Both the position numbers and the translations under genes were made by a program. Shown here piece after piece: positions 45,042-54,208 of a stretch of 62,529 nucleotides of DNA; position 1 is the stretch's first letter, and each line of letters opens with the position of its first letter. Source of the DNA: an uncultured Eubacterium sp. (lineage in GTDB: Bacteria; Bacillota; Clostridia; Lachnospirales; Lachnospiraceae); NCBI GenBank assembly GCA_910577225.1, contig CAJTMV010000021.1:1-62529 (forward strand), given 5' to 3'. The notes below the pieces were generated by a model. It was not told where the DNA came from. It did not search any database and saw nothing but the letters and a program-made list of their open reading frames with translations.

Positions 45042-47069
45042 CTATCCCAGACGACGCAGTCCGCATTCCGGACAGACGACGCCCTGCCGATACACGCATC
45101 CGCAGCGGACACAGCTCATCGTATTGTACTCCAGCAATGCGTCATAGGTCAGTTTTTCGCTTACCGGCCGCGCCTGAAGCATACGGATAAACTGTTCCAG
45201 TACCTTCGCCCAATCCTGCAGTTGTTCCGTATCTGTCACATACGGAAGTTTGTGTCTGGTTCCGTTCCTCTCTTCCGCAATCAGCGACTTGTGATTAAGC
45301 AGCCCCGCGGACACGTAAACCGAACGAATTGCCGGCACTTTGATCCGGTAACTGCTTAGTCTGGTACTGTAAAACAAATGCTCTGGCGTCAGCAGCATAC
45401 CATCCCGGCCGTTTTGTTCCTTCGAGGTATCTGCTATAAAAATCGGATATTCAAAAATTCCCTTTTTCTCAGCATAAGCAGACACCGCGTTGTCGATCGT
45501 CTTTATTTCTTCCGGCTTTACCGTTTTTTGCAGCATCTGTTCCGCCGGATAAAAATAATGTGCAGGATTTTCCCGAATCACTCCAGACATGCTCTTTTTC
45601 AGTGCATGCACCAAAATCCTGCACTCGCCCAGACAAATCTCCTCCAGCCGGCTGGAAACTACCGTCAGCGCCGCTGCCCTTGCTTTTGGCAAAAAGCTCT
45701 CCTGCGCAATCATCTCATATAGCGAAGCCGCTGTTTCAAAATCCATCGATCGTATATTTGACAACAGTTTATTTAATCTTGCCTGATCAAATTCTCCAAT
45801 CCAGTCCAAAATGCGCTCGACATAAGGAGCTGCGTTCTCCTTTGCAAAATGCTGTTCTTCCATACGATAAAGCAGCTGCACAAAATCTTTTCGACTTTTT
45901 TTCTGCGACTGCGTAAGCATATTACTGATCTCTTTGATTTCCAGCGTTTCCCGCATTTTTCGAAGCGTTTCCTTATATTCGTCAGTATCGATCTCTTCGT
46001 ACGGAGCCAGCTTCTCCATTAATTCGCTGTATTCTGCCCGCTCTACATGTGCAGGCGTCTGTTCCATAATCGCCCGGACTTCCTGCCTGCCATATTCCAG
46101 ACACAGCGTCTTTAGCCGGTCCATCACAGCAGCCTTCGATGTCTCAAACAGCCATTCTTCCTTATCGGCCCTGCGCATCATTTTCTGTGTATGCGCATAA
46201 TTTGCATATTTCTGATTCTGCAGTTCTTCTTCTATTTTATGCATTCGTTCCTGATATTCATAATCCTGAATCGGATCGTATAATTCTGCTTTTTGACTGT
46301 CATTCAGCAGACTGTCGCAGCGAATATCCCGAACAAGCGCCTTTTTCTGCATAACTGATAAGCGGTCCAAAACACCGATTCTCGCATGGTATTTCTCAAT
46401 TTTCTGCGCGGCCGCCTCGCTGTCATGTGCCTCGGCCGCCGTCGTATCCTGAATGCCCGACTGTTTTACCGCGTCCGCTTTTTTGTTTTGTTCCGCGCCA
46501 GCCAACGCGTCCTGACTGCCTGACTGTTTTACCGCGCCCACTTTTACCGTCTTATGAACCCGATTCTGACTGCAAATAACAGGCAGCTTTAGCATCGGCT
46601 TTTCTGCTGCCTGTGTATCGGCAAGTATTGTTTCTGCCGCATCCTCATATGTGATACGCATCCCTGAACGGTAAAATTCCATATTCTCGTCTGTAAATAC
46701 GATATCCAGCTGATATCTGCCAAGTATTTCTGCGAAAAGCTGCTCTAACTGCTTCACATCCTGCTGCACCTGAAAACAATCCAATATTCCCCATTTTTGA
46801 AAGGCATAAACGGCAGCCGTAATCAGGTCCTGCACTCCCGGATACCCTGTAATCTCCAGCTCTTTTTCATCCTCCGTCGGCAGATCTGCCAGCTTCACTT
46901 CTGCCTGCTGAATATCCAGATGTAAAACCAGGGAACGTACAATTCCTTCCAATATCAGACGGTCACCCATCATGATAAAGCGTCCATTCCAAACAACCTG
47001 CGTATCGATCTGTTGTATCAGGTCGTGAAATACGCGTTTCTGTTCCTGATTTGCATTTAAGACCAGCAT
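45042..47069 (-). CDS. Large uncharacterised protein with C-terminal zinc ribbon
   Basis: A 675-aa protein. The N-terminus (1-160) is unknown; a linker at about 180-225 contains two 21-residue repeats (AVKQSGSQDALAG, AVKQSGIQDTTAA); a long helical, charge-rich region (about 225-470, KIEEELQNQKYANYAHTQKM) is probably coiled coil; about 560-640 resembles a bacterial PH/GRAM-like domain (RDGMLLTPEHLFYSTRL, KVPAIRSVYVSAGLLN); the end is a zinc ribbon (CVRCGCVYRQGVVCPECG). No signal peptide or membrane helix is seen. It starts 69 bases before the phosphoesterase-rubrerythrin gene and could be cotranscribed. Function unknown. Confidence 0.68.
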   Translation of the reverse strand: MLVLNANQEQKRVFHDLIQQIDTQVVWNGRFIMMGDRLILEGIVRSLVLHLDIQQAEVKLADLPTEDEKELEITGYPGVQDLITAAVYAFQKWGILDCFQVQQDVKQLEQLFAEILGRYQLDIVFTDENMEFYRSGMRITYEDAAETILADTQAAEKPMLKLPVICSQNRVHKTVKVGAVKQSGSQDALAGAEQNKKADAVKQSGIQDTTAAEAHDSEAAAQKIEKYHARIGVLDRLSVMQKKALVRDIRCDSLLNDSQKAELYDPIQDYEYQERMHKIEEELQNQKYANYAHTQKMMRRADKEEWLFETSKAAVMDRLKTLCLEYGRQEVRAIMEQTPAHVERAEYSELMEKLAPYEEIDTDEYKETLRKMRETLEIKEISNMLTQSQKKSRKDFVQLLYRMEEQHFAKENAAPYVERILDWIGEFDQARLNKLLSNIRSMDFETAASLYEMIAQESFLPKARAAALTVVSSRLEEICLGECRILVHALKKSMSGVIRENPAHYFYPAEQMLQKTVKPEEIKTIDNAVSAYAEKKGIFEYPIFIADTSKEQNGRDGMLLTPEHLFYSTRLSSYRIKVPAIRSVYVSAGLLNHKSLIAEERNGTRHKLPYVTDTEQLQDWAKVLEQFIRMLQARPVSEKLTYDALLEYNTMSCVRCGCVYRQGVVCPECGLRRLG

Positions 47070-47129
47070 TTTCCAGACACCTCTCTTTTTCTTTCTGCTG
47101 CTTATTGTTACATCTTTTCATGACAGCTT

Positions 47130-47399
47130 TTATGTGAGTCCCTTCAAATCAAAATACACCCGACTGCTGACGACGTCGTCCATTGCCTGTATCTGTGCTT
47201 TCGCCTGATCCGCCTGGTCATGGTGCGTAACAATAATACACACTTCCTTCGCCCCTTCGTACTTCCTCCTGCGCAATAGCGGCACCTTGTGCCACTCTTC
47301 CGCATATGGAATCCTCTTTTGTATCATAGCGTTCATTACTTTTGATTTGATCCCTGCATCAGCAACTGCGCATAATGCAATATCACGTTCTGCTCTCAT
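47130..47399 (-). CDS. Small protein (89 aa) after the glycosyltransferase, unknown
   Basis: An 89-residue basic-then-mixed protein that begins 15 bases after the glycosyltransferase stop, so it probably belongs to the glf operon. It has a RAERDIALCAVADAGIKSKV start and an EVCIIVTHHDQADQAKAQIQ core of beta-alpha type. No family is recognised. GGGGG lies about 12 bases before the ATG. Confidence 0.6.
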   Translation of the reverse strand: MRAERDIALCAVADAGIKSKVMNAMIQKRIPYAEEWHKVPLLRRRKYEGAKEVCIIVTHHDQADQAKAQIQAMDDVVSSRVYFDLKGLT

Positions 47400-47414
47400 A
47401 TTTACAGATGCCCC

Positions 47415-48431
47415 CTAATTAAATCCTACTACTTTCTGTGCAATCTTATATGCCGCAATCGATATTCTCCTCCCGCTCCTTCCTGGAAGATTCATTGTAT
47501 TCCCCATGATCCCATTACGAAGATGATGGAACAGACGAAGATCCGCCTGCCTGATATAACTCCACAACTCTCTCTTTTTCTCCAGATTCTCTTTCGTACC
47601 TGAACGGATCAGCAGTACCGTAGAAATTACGGTAATGATTTCCAGGTAATTGAACATGTATTTCCGCTGCTTTTTGTTTGTTATTTTCCAAAGGTCATAA
47701 GCGTCGATCATCATTTTATTCACCTTGATCTGCTGATCGATCCTCTGAATCATGATCGTCTCGTTTACCGACTGGTCTTCACGTCCAATGTAATACCGGT
47801 AAAAATCAACGTCCAGATAATACATCGTCTTTACGTATGGCAACGGAATATACACATACAGATTATCTACATAAAACGTATGCCTCGGCAGTTCCAGTCC
47901 GCAGTCACGCAGCAGCTTTGTCCGGTAGATGACAGAGTGCATCAAAAGATACTGCCCCTTTCGCATATGACGCACGTCGCTCCAGGTAAACATTCTGTTC
48001 TGTACCAGCGCAGACGTATACTTCATAACCTTTTTATGCTTCGCCCCTTCTTTTTCATATACAAAATTGGAGATCAGCATATCCAGCGTCTGATCAGAGC
48101 CTGCAATTTCCCTGAGCGTATCCAGTATTTTTTTATAAGCGTCAGCGTCTACCCAGTCGTCGCTGTCTACAACTTTGAAAAATAATCCGCTTGCGTTTTT
48201 TAATCCGGCGTTCACCGCCGCTCCATGCCCTCCGTTTTCCTGATGAATGGCTTTTACGATATTCGGATACCGTTTTTCATATGCATCTGCAATCTCAGGC
48301 GTCATATCCCTGGAACCGTCGTCCACAACCAGAATTTCCACATCATCCCCGCCAGGCAGCAGGGAATGGATGCAGCGTTCCATATAATCCTGAGAGTTAT
48401 AACATGGTATTGTAATTGATAATAGTTTCAT
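47415..48431 (-). CDS. Glycosyltransferase family 2
   Basis: A 338-aa cytoplasmic GT2 enzyme. The GT-A fold starts with LLSITIPCYNSQDYM, the metal-binding acidic residues are in VVDSDDWVDA, and GGHGAAVNAGL follows the nucleotide. It is 11 bases downstream of glf. UDP-galactofuranose made by Glf is the likely donor, so the enzyme would build a galactofuranose-containing wall polysaccharide. The ATG at 48431 is chosen because GAGGAGAGCAGG precedes it. Confidence 0.85.
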   Translation of the reverse strand: MKLLSITIPCYNSQDYMERCIHSLLPGGDDVEILVVDDGSRDMTPEIADAYEKRYPNIVKAIHQENGGHGAAVNAGLKNASGLFFKVVDSDDWVDADAYKKILDTLREIAGSDQTLDMLISNFVYEKEGAKHKKVMKYTSALVQNRMFTWSDVRHMRKGQYLLMHSVIYRTKLLRDCGLELPRHTFYVDNLYVYIPLPYVKTMYYLDVDFYRYYIGREDQSVNETIMIQRIDQQIKVNKMMIDAYDLWKITNKKQRKYMFNYLEIITVISTVLLIRSGTKENLEKKRELWSYIRQADLRLFHHLRNGIMGNTMNLPGRSGRRISIAAYKIAQKVVGFN

Positions 48432-48442
48432 CCTGCTCTCCT

Positions 48443-49603
48443 CTAACAACCAGTCAGCTGATCTGCCAGATCCAGCGCTTTCTTCGTCATCGCATCGATA
48501 TTGTAATACTGATACTCCGCCAGTCTGCCCAGCAGATACATATTCGCATACTGCTTTGTTAGTTGTTTATATTTTTGATATTGTGCTTCGTTTTCCGCAT
48601 TCATGATCGCATAATACGGAATCTCTCCCGGCGCTCCGGTATAGGCAAACGGATATTCTCTGATAATCGTCGTACCTTCCGCATCCTTTTGTCTTGTCAG
48701 ATGTTTAAATTCCGTAATACGGGTAAATTCTTCGCTAACCGTATAGTTGACCACACTATGTCCGTTCTGAAAATCCTCCTGCGCAAAGTGCGCAAACTCA
48801 AATCGCAGCGACCGGTAAGGCAGTCTTCCATATCGACAGTCATACAGCTCATCCAGCGCCCCGGTAAAAATTACGTTTCCTGTAAATGCCTGTCCTCCCA
48901 GCAGAATGGCATGATCCTGAAAATCCAGAATCTCTTTCGCGTCTGTGCCTGTCTGTACGGAAATATTTTCATGATCCAGCATTCTTGTAAACAATTCGGT
49001 ATAGCCGTTCTTTGGCACGCCCTGATATTTATCCTGAAAATAACGGTTATCATAGGAAATCAGCACCGGAACCCTGCCTGTTACCGCCGGGTCGATTTCC
49101 TCGGGCGTCTGCCCCCACTGCTTCATCGTATACTGCAAAAAAATATTTTCGTAGACATACTGCGCAATCGCCTGTATCTGTGGATCCGGATTTTCCCGCA
49201 GCTTCATAATCGCAACGGAGCTGCCCTTTCCGTAAGCGTGAATTAATTTTTTCTCCAGTTCGTCCGCCATACTGCTGTCATAGACACAGTGCAGCGTATT
49301 TAAATTAAACGGAATCGGAATCAGACTCCCATTGACATCCGCGACTACCTGATGTCCATTTTCATATAGTGTCCATTCTGTGAAACGGGACAGATAAGCA
49401 AATACATCTTCCATATTTGTATGAAAAATATGCGGTCCGTATTCATGTACCAGAATCCCATACGCATCCAGCCTGTCATAGCAATTGCCGCCGATATGGT
49501 CACGCTTTTCCACAACCAGTACTTTATGGCCTCCTTTTTCTGCAAGCTGTCTGGCCACCACGCTTCCCGCAATGCCAGATCCAATTACAATACTGTTGTA
49601 CAT
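48443..49603 (-). CDS. glf: UDP-galactopyranose mutase
   Basis: A 386-aa flavoenzyme that converts UDP-galactopyranose to UDP-galactofuranose. The FAD-binding GSGIAGSVVARQLAEKG (8-24), VVEKRDHIGGNCYD and YGPHIFHTNMEDVFAY motifs are present. The frame starts with a GTG-ATG pair; I use the ATG. It heads the cluster with the glycosyltransferase and the 89-aa gene. Length is normal. Confidence 0.95.
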   Translation of the reverse strand: MYNSIVIGSGIAGSVVARQLAEKGGHKVLVVEKRDHIGGNCYDRLDAYGILVHEYGPHIFHTNMEDVFAYLSRFTEWTLYENGHQVVADVNGSLIPIPFNLNTLHCVYDSSMADELEKKLIHAYGKGSSVAIMKLRENPDPQIQAIAQYVYENIFLQYTMKQWGQTPEEIDPAVTGRVPVLISYDNRYFQDKYQGVPKNGYTELFTRMLDHENISVQTGTDAKEILDFQDHAILLGGQAFTGNVIFTGALDELYDCRYGRLPYRSLRFEFAHFAQEDFQNGHSVVNYTVSEEFTRITEFKHLTRQKDAEGTTIIREYPFAYTGAPGEIPYYAIMNAENEAQYQKYKQLTKQYANMYLLGRLAEYQYYNIDAMTKKALDLADQLTGC

Positions 49604-50037
49604 CACTTCCTGCTGCTTTCTCCTTCCTCATTATAATTGCAGACGATCAGACAGATCCGTCTGTCTGACCGCCGCCTGTTTTTCCGTTCAAACTTGATTA
49701 TACACAATTTCACGTAAAATGCCAGTATTTTTGCATATCTGTTTGAAAAGATTCTCCCTCCGGCAGAGAAATATAAAAAAGTTCATATTTTATTTACAAT
49801 ATCCTCATTTCTTTCACATACGGATTTCACAAATTACCTTTATGATAAGTACAGTTGATACAAAACATCAATTACTAATTAATAATCATTTTCATATTTT
49901 AAACGCAGGAATGCCAAATCGCAGAAACCGCGTTGCCCTGCCGCATGGCAGGGTTCCTCCCAAAGCTAATTACTTATTTTCTTTTTCATATAAAGCCGGT
50001 GTCCCCTAACACCGGCTTCCCCTTATGAAAACGTCAT
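49604..50037. other. 434-bp noncoding region between glf and mutY
   Basis: AT-rich and without ORFs. Two hairpins stand out: CCCTGCC-GCAT-GGCAGGG at 49938-49955 and the mutY terminator at 49993-50018. The segment 49895-49965 (with GCAGAAACCGCGTTG) has the look of a structured RNA but matches no riboswitch or housekeeping RNA I know. Confidence 0.45.
49993..50018 (-). terminator. Terminator downstream of mutY
   Basis: AAGCCGGTGT and ACACCGGCTT form a perfect ten-pair stem around six bases, 20 bases past the mutY stop. The T tract on the minus strand is short (TTTATA). Confidence 0.65.
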
Positions 50038-51132
50038 TTATTTTTTATCTTTTGAAATTCCCAGACGAATATTCATATATTTTGTGTATCTTGCAAATGC
50101 CGACGGAATCGCATACTTTTCCTCAGAGACTTCCGCTTCGGCAAAAACGTAGCCTGTTTTATGCTCTGTCAGATCATCCAGCTGTGCGACACGGATCATA
50201 TAGCCGGTCATCTGCCATTCAATATGAGAAAAAATATGTCTGGCCTCCTCCAAAGGTTCGATTTTCAGCGGCAGCAGCTCCATCCCTTCTACATATCTGG
50301 TAACTTCTTCTCTGGTCAGATGTCCTTCCAGATTGGGAAACTCGTACATGCCGGCCAGCAGCCCCTGCCGCGGCCGGCGGTGCAGCAGTACTTTTTCTCC
50401 ATCCCGAATCACAAGCACCGTTTTTTCTTCGATCTTTCTTGGCTTCGTTTTATTTTTATACGGCAGGCGATCATAGGTACCATGTCTAAAAGCCAGACAA
50501 TACGGCTGCCAGGGACATTCCCTGCATTTAGGCTCCCCATTCGGCACGCATACCGTCGCCCCCAGCTCCATCGTCGCCTGTGTGAACATAGCTGCCTGAT
50601 CCTTTGGTATGACAGGCCACAGCAGCCTCTCTGCCTCACTTTTTACCGACTGCTTTCCAATATCCGAGTCATCCTCTGAAACACGCATCAGTATCCGCAG
50701 CACATTACCGTCTACCGCAGGGACCGGTATCCCATATGCGATCGACGCAATCGCGCCTGCCGTATAGTGTCCGATCCCTTTCAGCTTTAGCAGCGCTTCA
50801 TAGTCCGCCGGAAGCACCCCCTCATAGTCCTGCATTACCGTACGGGCAGCAGCCTGCATATTTCGCGCCCGGTTATAATATCCAAGCCCCTCCCATAATT
50901 TCAAAAGCCGCTCTTCAGGGCAGTCTGCAAGCGCTGCCACATCCGGCAAAGCCTGCATAAAACGTTCAAAATAAGGTTTTACCGCCTCTACTCTCGTCTG
51001 CTGAAGCATAATCTCAGATACCCATACCCGGTATGGTTCCGGCTGTTCCCTCCATGGCAGAACCCTCGCATGATCCGGGTACCACTCCAGCAATGGTCTC
51101 ACTAATTGTCTGATCGGATAATCTTTGAGCAT
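50038..51132 (-). CDS. mutY: A/G-specific adenine glycosylase MutY
   Basis: A 364-aa DNA repair enzyme that removes adenine mispaired with 8-oxoguanine. The helix-hairpin-helix and GPD catalytic region are clear (LKGIGHYTAGAIASIAYG, PAVDGNVLRI), the four-cysteine Fe-S loop is CVPNGEPKCRECPWQPYC, and the C-terminal Nudix-like recognition domain (about 230-360) follows. Length is normal. Its stop lies close to a noncoding region; the wall-active gene is 17 bases upstream on the same strand. Confidence 0.95.
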   Translation of the reverse strand: MLKDYPIRQLVRPLLEWYPDHARVLPWREQPEPYRVWVSEIMLQQTRVEAVKPYFERFMQALPDVAALADCPEERLLKLWEGLGYYNRARNMQAAARTVMQDYEGVLPADYEALLKLKGIGHYTAGAIASIAYGIPVPAVDGNVLRILMRVSEDDSDIGKQSVKSEAERLLWPVIPKDQAAMFTQATMELGATVCVPNGEPKCRECPWQPYCLAFRHGTYDRLPYKNKTKPRKIEEKTVLVIRDGEKVLLHRRPRQGLLAGMYEFPNLEGHLTREEVTRYVEGMELLPLKIEPLEEARHIFSHIEWQMTGYMIRVAQLDDLTEHKTGYVFAEAEVSEEKYAIPSAFARYTKYMNIRLGISKDKK

Positions 51133-51149
51133 ACCTGTACTCCCTGTTT

Positions 51150-53033
51150 TTACCTGCGTACGCCGGTCACTCCTTTTGAAGCCGGACTTTTTACAAGCAC
51201 TTTATTTTGTTTCAGCGCATATCTTATCACATAGTAATAAGTTGCCCCTTTTTTTGCCGACTGATCCTGAAAGCTGGTCTTTTTCATATTTGTCAGCGTT
51301 TTGATTCTTTGGTATGCGCCGCCTTTTTCTTTTCGATAGATATAGACCCGGTCTGCTTTCGTATATTTTTTCCAGCTCAGCGTATTTCCGCTGGCATTGC
51401 ATTTTATCGTCGCTTCTGGTTTTTTCTCTTTCACCGCCAGCATTTGCCTGAGCATATCCTGTGTCTGATCGCCGACAATGCCGTCCGCTACAATCCCGCA
51501 TTTTTTCTGAAATGCAGTCACCGTTTTTGTCATCGTTTTTGTCCAGCTGCCATTTACCGTCAGGTTTGCTCCATCCAGTGAGATTAACGCCGCCTGCAGC
51601 CACTGTACATGCTGCTTTTTCATATTCTTTTCTGCATAAAGAGCGCCTGCTGGCTTTGGATAATCTGCCGGATTTGTGGAATACACGGTAACCGGAACAA
51701 CCAGCTCTGCCGCCTCATGGGTATCTGTCTGTCTCTGTCTGACAATGATTTCCGCCTCACCGGCGCCAAGTATCTTAACCATACCCTGATCGTCTACGGT
51801 CAGTATGGCACTTTCTGACGAACGATAAGTAAGCGGCTCCTGCGCATGCGAGCTTGTCACTTCCAGAGAAAAGCTGCCCTGCGTATCATTCAGCGCATAA
51901 CTTTTTTTGGACGTTGTCAGCACCGTCTTTTCCAGCGGCTTTACGTCAGGTACTTCCGGTTCCTGCACAATCGGCGGCTGAAAATCCGGCACTGGTTCCT
52001 CTGGCTCCTGCACGATCGGCGGCTGCGGATCTGGCACGGTTACATCCGGATTTGTTGCCGGCGGCTGCGGATTCGGTGCGTCAGCATTTGTTTGAAACAC
52101 CGTCCGGATCAGCTTTACAATCGTATCTTTCCCTGCGTAGCCGTCAACTGTGAGCTTTTGTTCTGTCTGAAACCTGGTAACGGCGGCTTTTGTCGCGTCA
52201 TCGTATGTATTTGTAACGACCAGTCCGGCTTTCATACTCGTATTCAGCGCCCGCTGTACCCACGCCGTTCCCTTGTCCCTTGCCGACACATAATCGTATG
52301 GAATATAAGAATCTGCGGCGCCGCAGTACGTCCATCCCAGTCCGGCCGCATACTGATACGTTTCAAACCTGCGAGTGAGGTATGCGCTATAACCCATGAC
52401 AGAGTCACAGACAGCAGCCTGATGCAGTTCATTGAGCGTGACCGCTTCATAGCCGCCTGCAAATTTGCCTGCAGATGCCGCTACCCGTCCGGCTGCTCCG
52501 GAACCTCCCTGGTTTGCCAGATCCGCAAAATATACGAGCGCCGGCTCGTTCGTAATGCCCAGACGCTGTCCCTGACTGATATAATCCGTAATATCCCTGA
52601 CTGCAAGTACGTCCTGCGCCTGCTTGCTTTGTTCAGTAGCCAGCAGTTTTTTCACTGCCGCCGCTTCTTTTGACGTTAATTTCCTCGTACTCCATTTTGT
52701 CGTATCTGTCGTAGATATAATTTCCTGATAAAGCGTATTGCCCAGCAGTTCCTGCGCCTGCTGTTCATCTGCCTGCGTAATCGTACGAAGCAGCGCCAGC
52801 GCTCTCCATCCATGCCACTGCAGCTTACCGATCGATACAGCTCCGTTATCATTCGGATTGACGGAATTATAACTGCCTTCATTATGGTATAAAATCTGTG
52901 CCGCCGCCGATACTACCGCGTCCATCTGTGCCTGTTGCGCCTGCACGGAATGTGCCGGAAACAGCAAAACGGTAATAAACATCCCGAGCAGCGCCGCAGA
53001 CTTCCATCTTTTTAAGCAATTTTCAATTTTCAT
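51150..53033 (-). CDS. Secreted wall-active protein with peptidoglycan-binding and Ig-like domains
   Basis: A 627-aa exported protein. Signal peptide to about residue 38 (LFPAHSVQA). Residues about 45-255 are a lysozyme/chitosanase-like module (NEGSYNSVNPNDNGAVSIGK, with LQWHGWRALALL) that occurs in phage and cell-wall lysins. Then a PG_binding_1 domain (YCGAADSYIPYDYVS..., VDGYAGKDTIVKLI), a proline-rich linker with a duplicated 15-residue unit (QPPIVQEPE), a BIG2 domain (SYALNDTQGSFSLEVTSS), another PG_binding_1 (IVADGIVGDQTQDML) and an FnIII-like end. It likely cuts or remodels peptidoglycan or binds it. The ATG at 53033 follows AAAGGGATGG. Confidence 0.8.
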   Translation of the reverse strand: MKIENCLKRWKSAALLGMFITVLLFPAHSVQAQQAQMDAVVSAAAQILYHNEGSYNSVNPNDNGAVSIGKLQWHGWRALALLRTITQADEQQAQELLGNTLYQEIISTTDTTKWSTRKLTSKEAAAVKKLLATEQSKQAQDVLAVRDITDYISQGQRLGITNEPALVYFADLANQGGSGAAGRVAASAGKFAGGYEAVTLNELHQAAVCDSVMGYSAYLTRRFETYQYAAGLGWTYCGAADSYIPYDYVSARDKGTAWVQRALNTSMKAGLVVTNTYDDATKAAVTRFQTEQKLTVDGYAGKDTIVKLIRTVFQTNADAPNPQPPATNPDVTVPDPQPPIVQEPEEPVPDFQPPIVQEPEVPDVKPLEKTVLTTSKKSYALNDTQGSFSLEVTSSHAQEPLTYRSSESAILTVDDQGMVKILGAGEAEIIVRQRQTDTHEAAELVVPVTVYSTNPADYPKPAGALYAEKNMKKQHVQWLQAALISLDGANLTVNGSWTKTMTKTVTAFQKKCGIVADGIVGDQTQDMLRQMLAVKEKKPEATIKCNASGNTLSWKKYTKADRVYIYRKEKGGAYQRIKTLTNMKKTSFQDQSAKKGATYYYVIRYALKQNKVLVKSPASKGVTGVRR

Positions 53034-53184
53034 GTTCCATCCCTTTCTAAATGCCACTGTTATGACCCTGTTTGCGTAACAGTCCGGATCTCTTCCTGTT
53101 ACATATCTCTCTACTATAAAATAAGCCCCATGCAATATAGTACGCAGGTATCCCAAAAAATACCGGTATGTTCATGCATTTTTA

Positions 53185-53213
53185 TTGACATATGTTTAAC
53201 AAAGTTATAAATT
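53185..53213 (+). promoter_or_regulatory. Promoter of crt
   Basis: TTGACA at 53185-53190, 17 bases, TAAATT at 53208-53213 (a TATAAA alternative lies two bases closer). The crt start is 48 bases downstream. Confidence 0.6.
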
Positions 53214-53260
53214 ATTAGTATGAAGCATCTTAATTACATATTTCTAGGAGGAAACAAACA

Positions 53261-54055
53261 ATGAACAACTTAAAACTTGAAGTTGAAAATCAGATCGCGG
53301 TTCTTACGATCTCAAGGCCTGCAGCATTAAATGCATTAAACAGCGAAACTCTTGACGAGTTAAATACTGTTTTAACGGAAATCGAAGCAAGAGACGACGT
53401 AAAAGTCGTAATCTTAACCGGCGGCCCGGACAAAAAAGGCAATGCGTTCAAATCCTTCGTAGCAGGCGCTGATATTGCTGAGATGGTAAACTTCACCGCA
53501 GCAGAAGCGCGTGCGTTTGGTATGAGAGCATCTGAGCCATTCTTTAAACTGATGAATATGCGTCAGGTAACCATCGCTGCTGTAAACGGTTTCGCACTTG
53601 GCGGCGGATGTGAGATCTGCATGGCATGCGATATCCGCATCGCTTCTGACAACGCTACATTCGCACAGCCGGAATGCGGTCTTGGAATTATCCCTGGCTT
53701 TGGCGGTACACAGCGTCTTGCTCGTCTGGTCGGCATGGGCCGTGCAAAAGAAATGATCTTCACCTGCGATAACATCAACGCAGAAGAAGCATACCGCATC
53801 GGACTTGTAAACAAAGTCGTATCTACAGAAGAATTAATGCCTGCAGCAAAGGCTATGGCTGAGAAGATCGCATCCAAGGCAAGCTATGCCGTATCCATCG
53901 CAAAAGCTGCCATCAACAACGGTTATGACATGGATATCAAAAACGCTGTAGAAATGGAAGCAAATCTGTTCGGCGTTACCTGTTCTACACATGACAAGCA
54001 GGAAGGTATGACCGCATTTTTAGAGAAACGGAAAGCAGATCTGACAGACTTCTAA
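53261..54055 (+). CDS. crt: Enoyl-CoA hydratase/crotonase
   Basis: A 264-aa crotonase-superfamily enzyme, best fitting 3-hydroxybutyryl-CoA dehydratase, which dehydrates 3-hydroxybutyryl-CoA in butyrate formation. Catalytic glutamates lie in GGGCEICMACD (E118) and QPECGLGIIPGF (E138); the oxyanion hole is formed by FVAGAD and GFALGGG. Monocistronic with its own promoter and terminator. The usual bcd-etf-hbd neighbours are not adjacent, so the pathway may be dispersed. AGGAGG precedes the ATG. Confidence 0.93.
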   Translation: MNNLKLEVENQIAVLTISRPAALNALNSETLDELNTVLTEIEARDDVKVVILTGGPDKKGNAFKSFVAGADIAEMVNFTAAEARAFGMRASEPFFKLMNMRQVTIAAVNGFALGGGCEICMACDIRIASDNATFAQPECGLGIIPGFGGTQRLARLVGMGRAKEMIFTCDNINAEEAYRIGLVNKVVSTEELMPAAKAMAEKIASKASYAVSIAKAAINNGYDMDIKNAVEMEANLFGVTCSTHDKQEGMTAFLEKRKADLTDF

Positions 54056-54124
54056 TCTATGTAATAAGAACGGCATGCAGTCTGATACACCGGCCGGAAA
54101 GGACGGAATGCGTGCCATGCTTAA

Positions 54125-54157
54125 AAGGGAAGGAGCCAATGGCTTCTTCCCTTTTTT
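54125..54157 (+). terminator. Terminator of crt
   Basis: AAGGGAAGGAGCC and GGCTTCTTCCCTT form a 13-pair stem with one wobble and a three-base loop, followed by TTTT. Confidence 0.9.
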
Positions 54158-54208
54158 AAATAATTTAATGAAAATATAATTATTTAAGGACTCGAAAACC
54201 TTCAGGGA

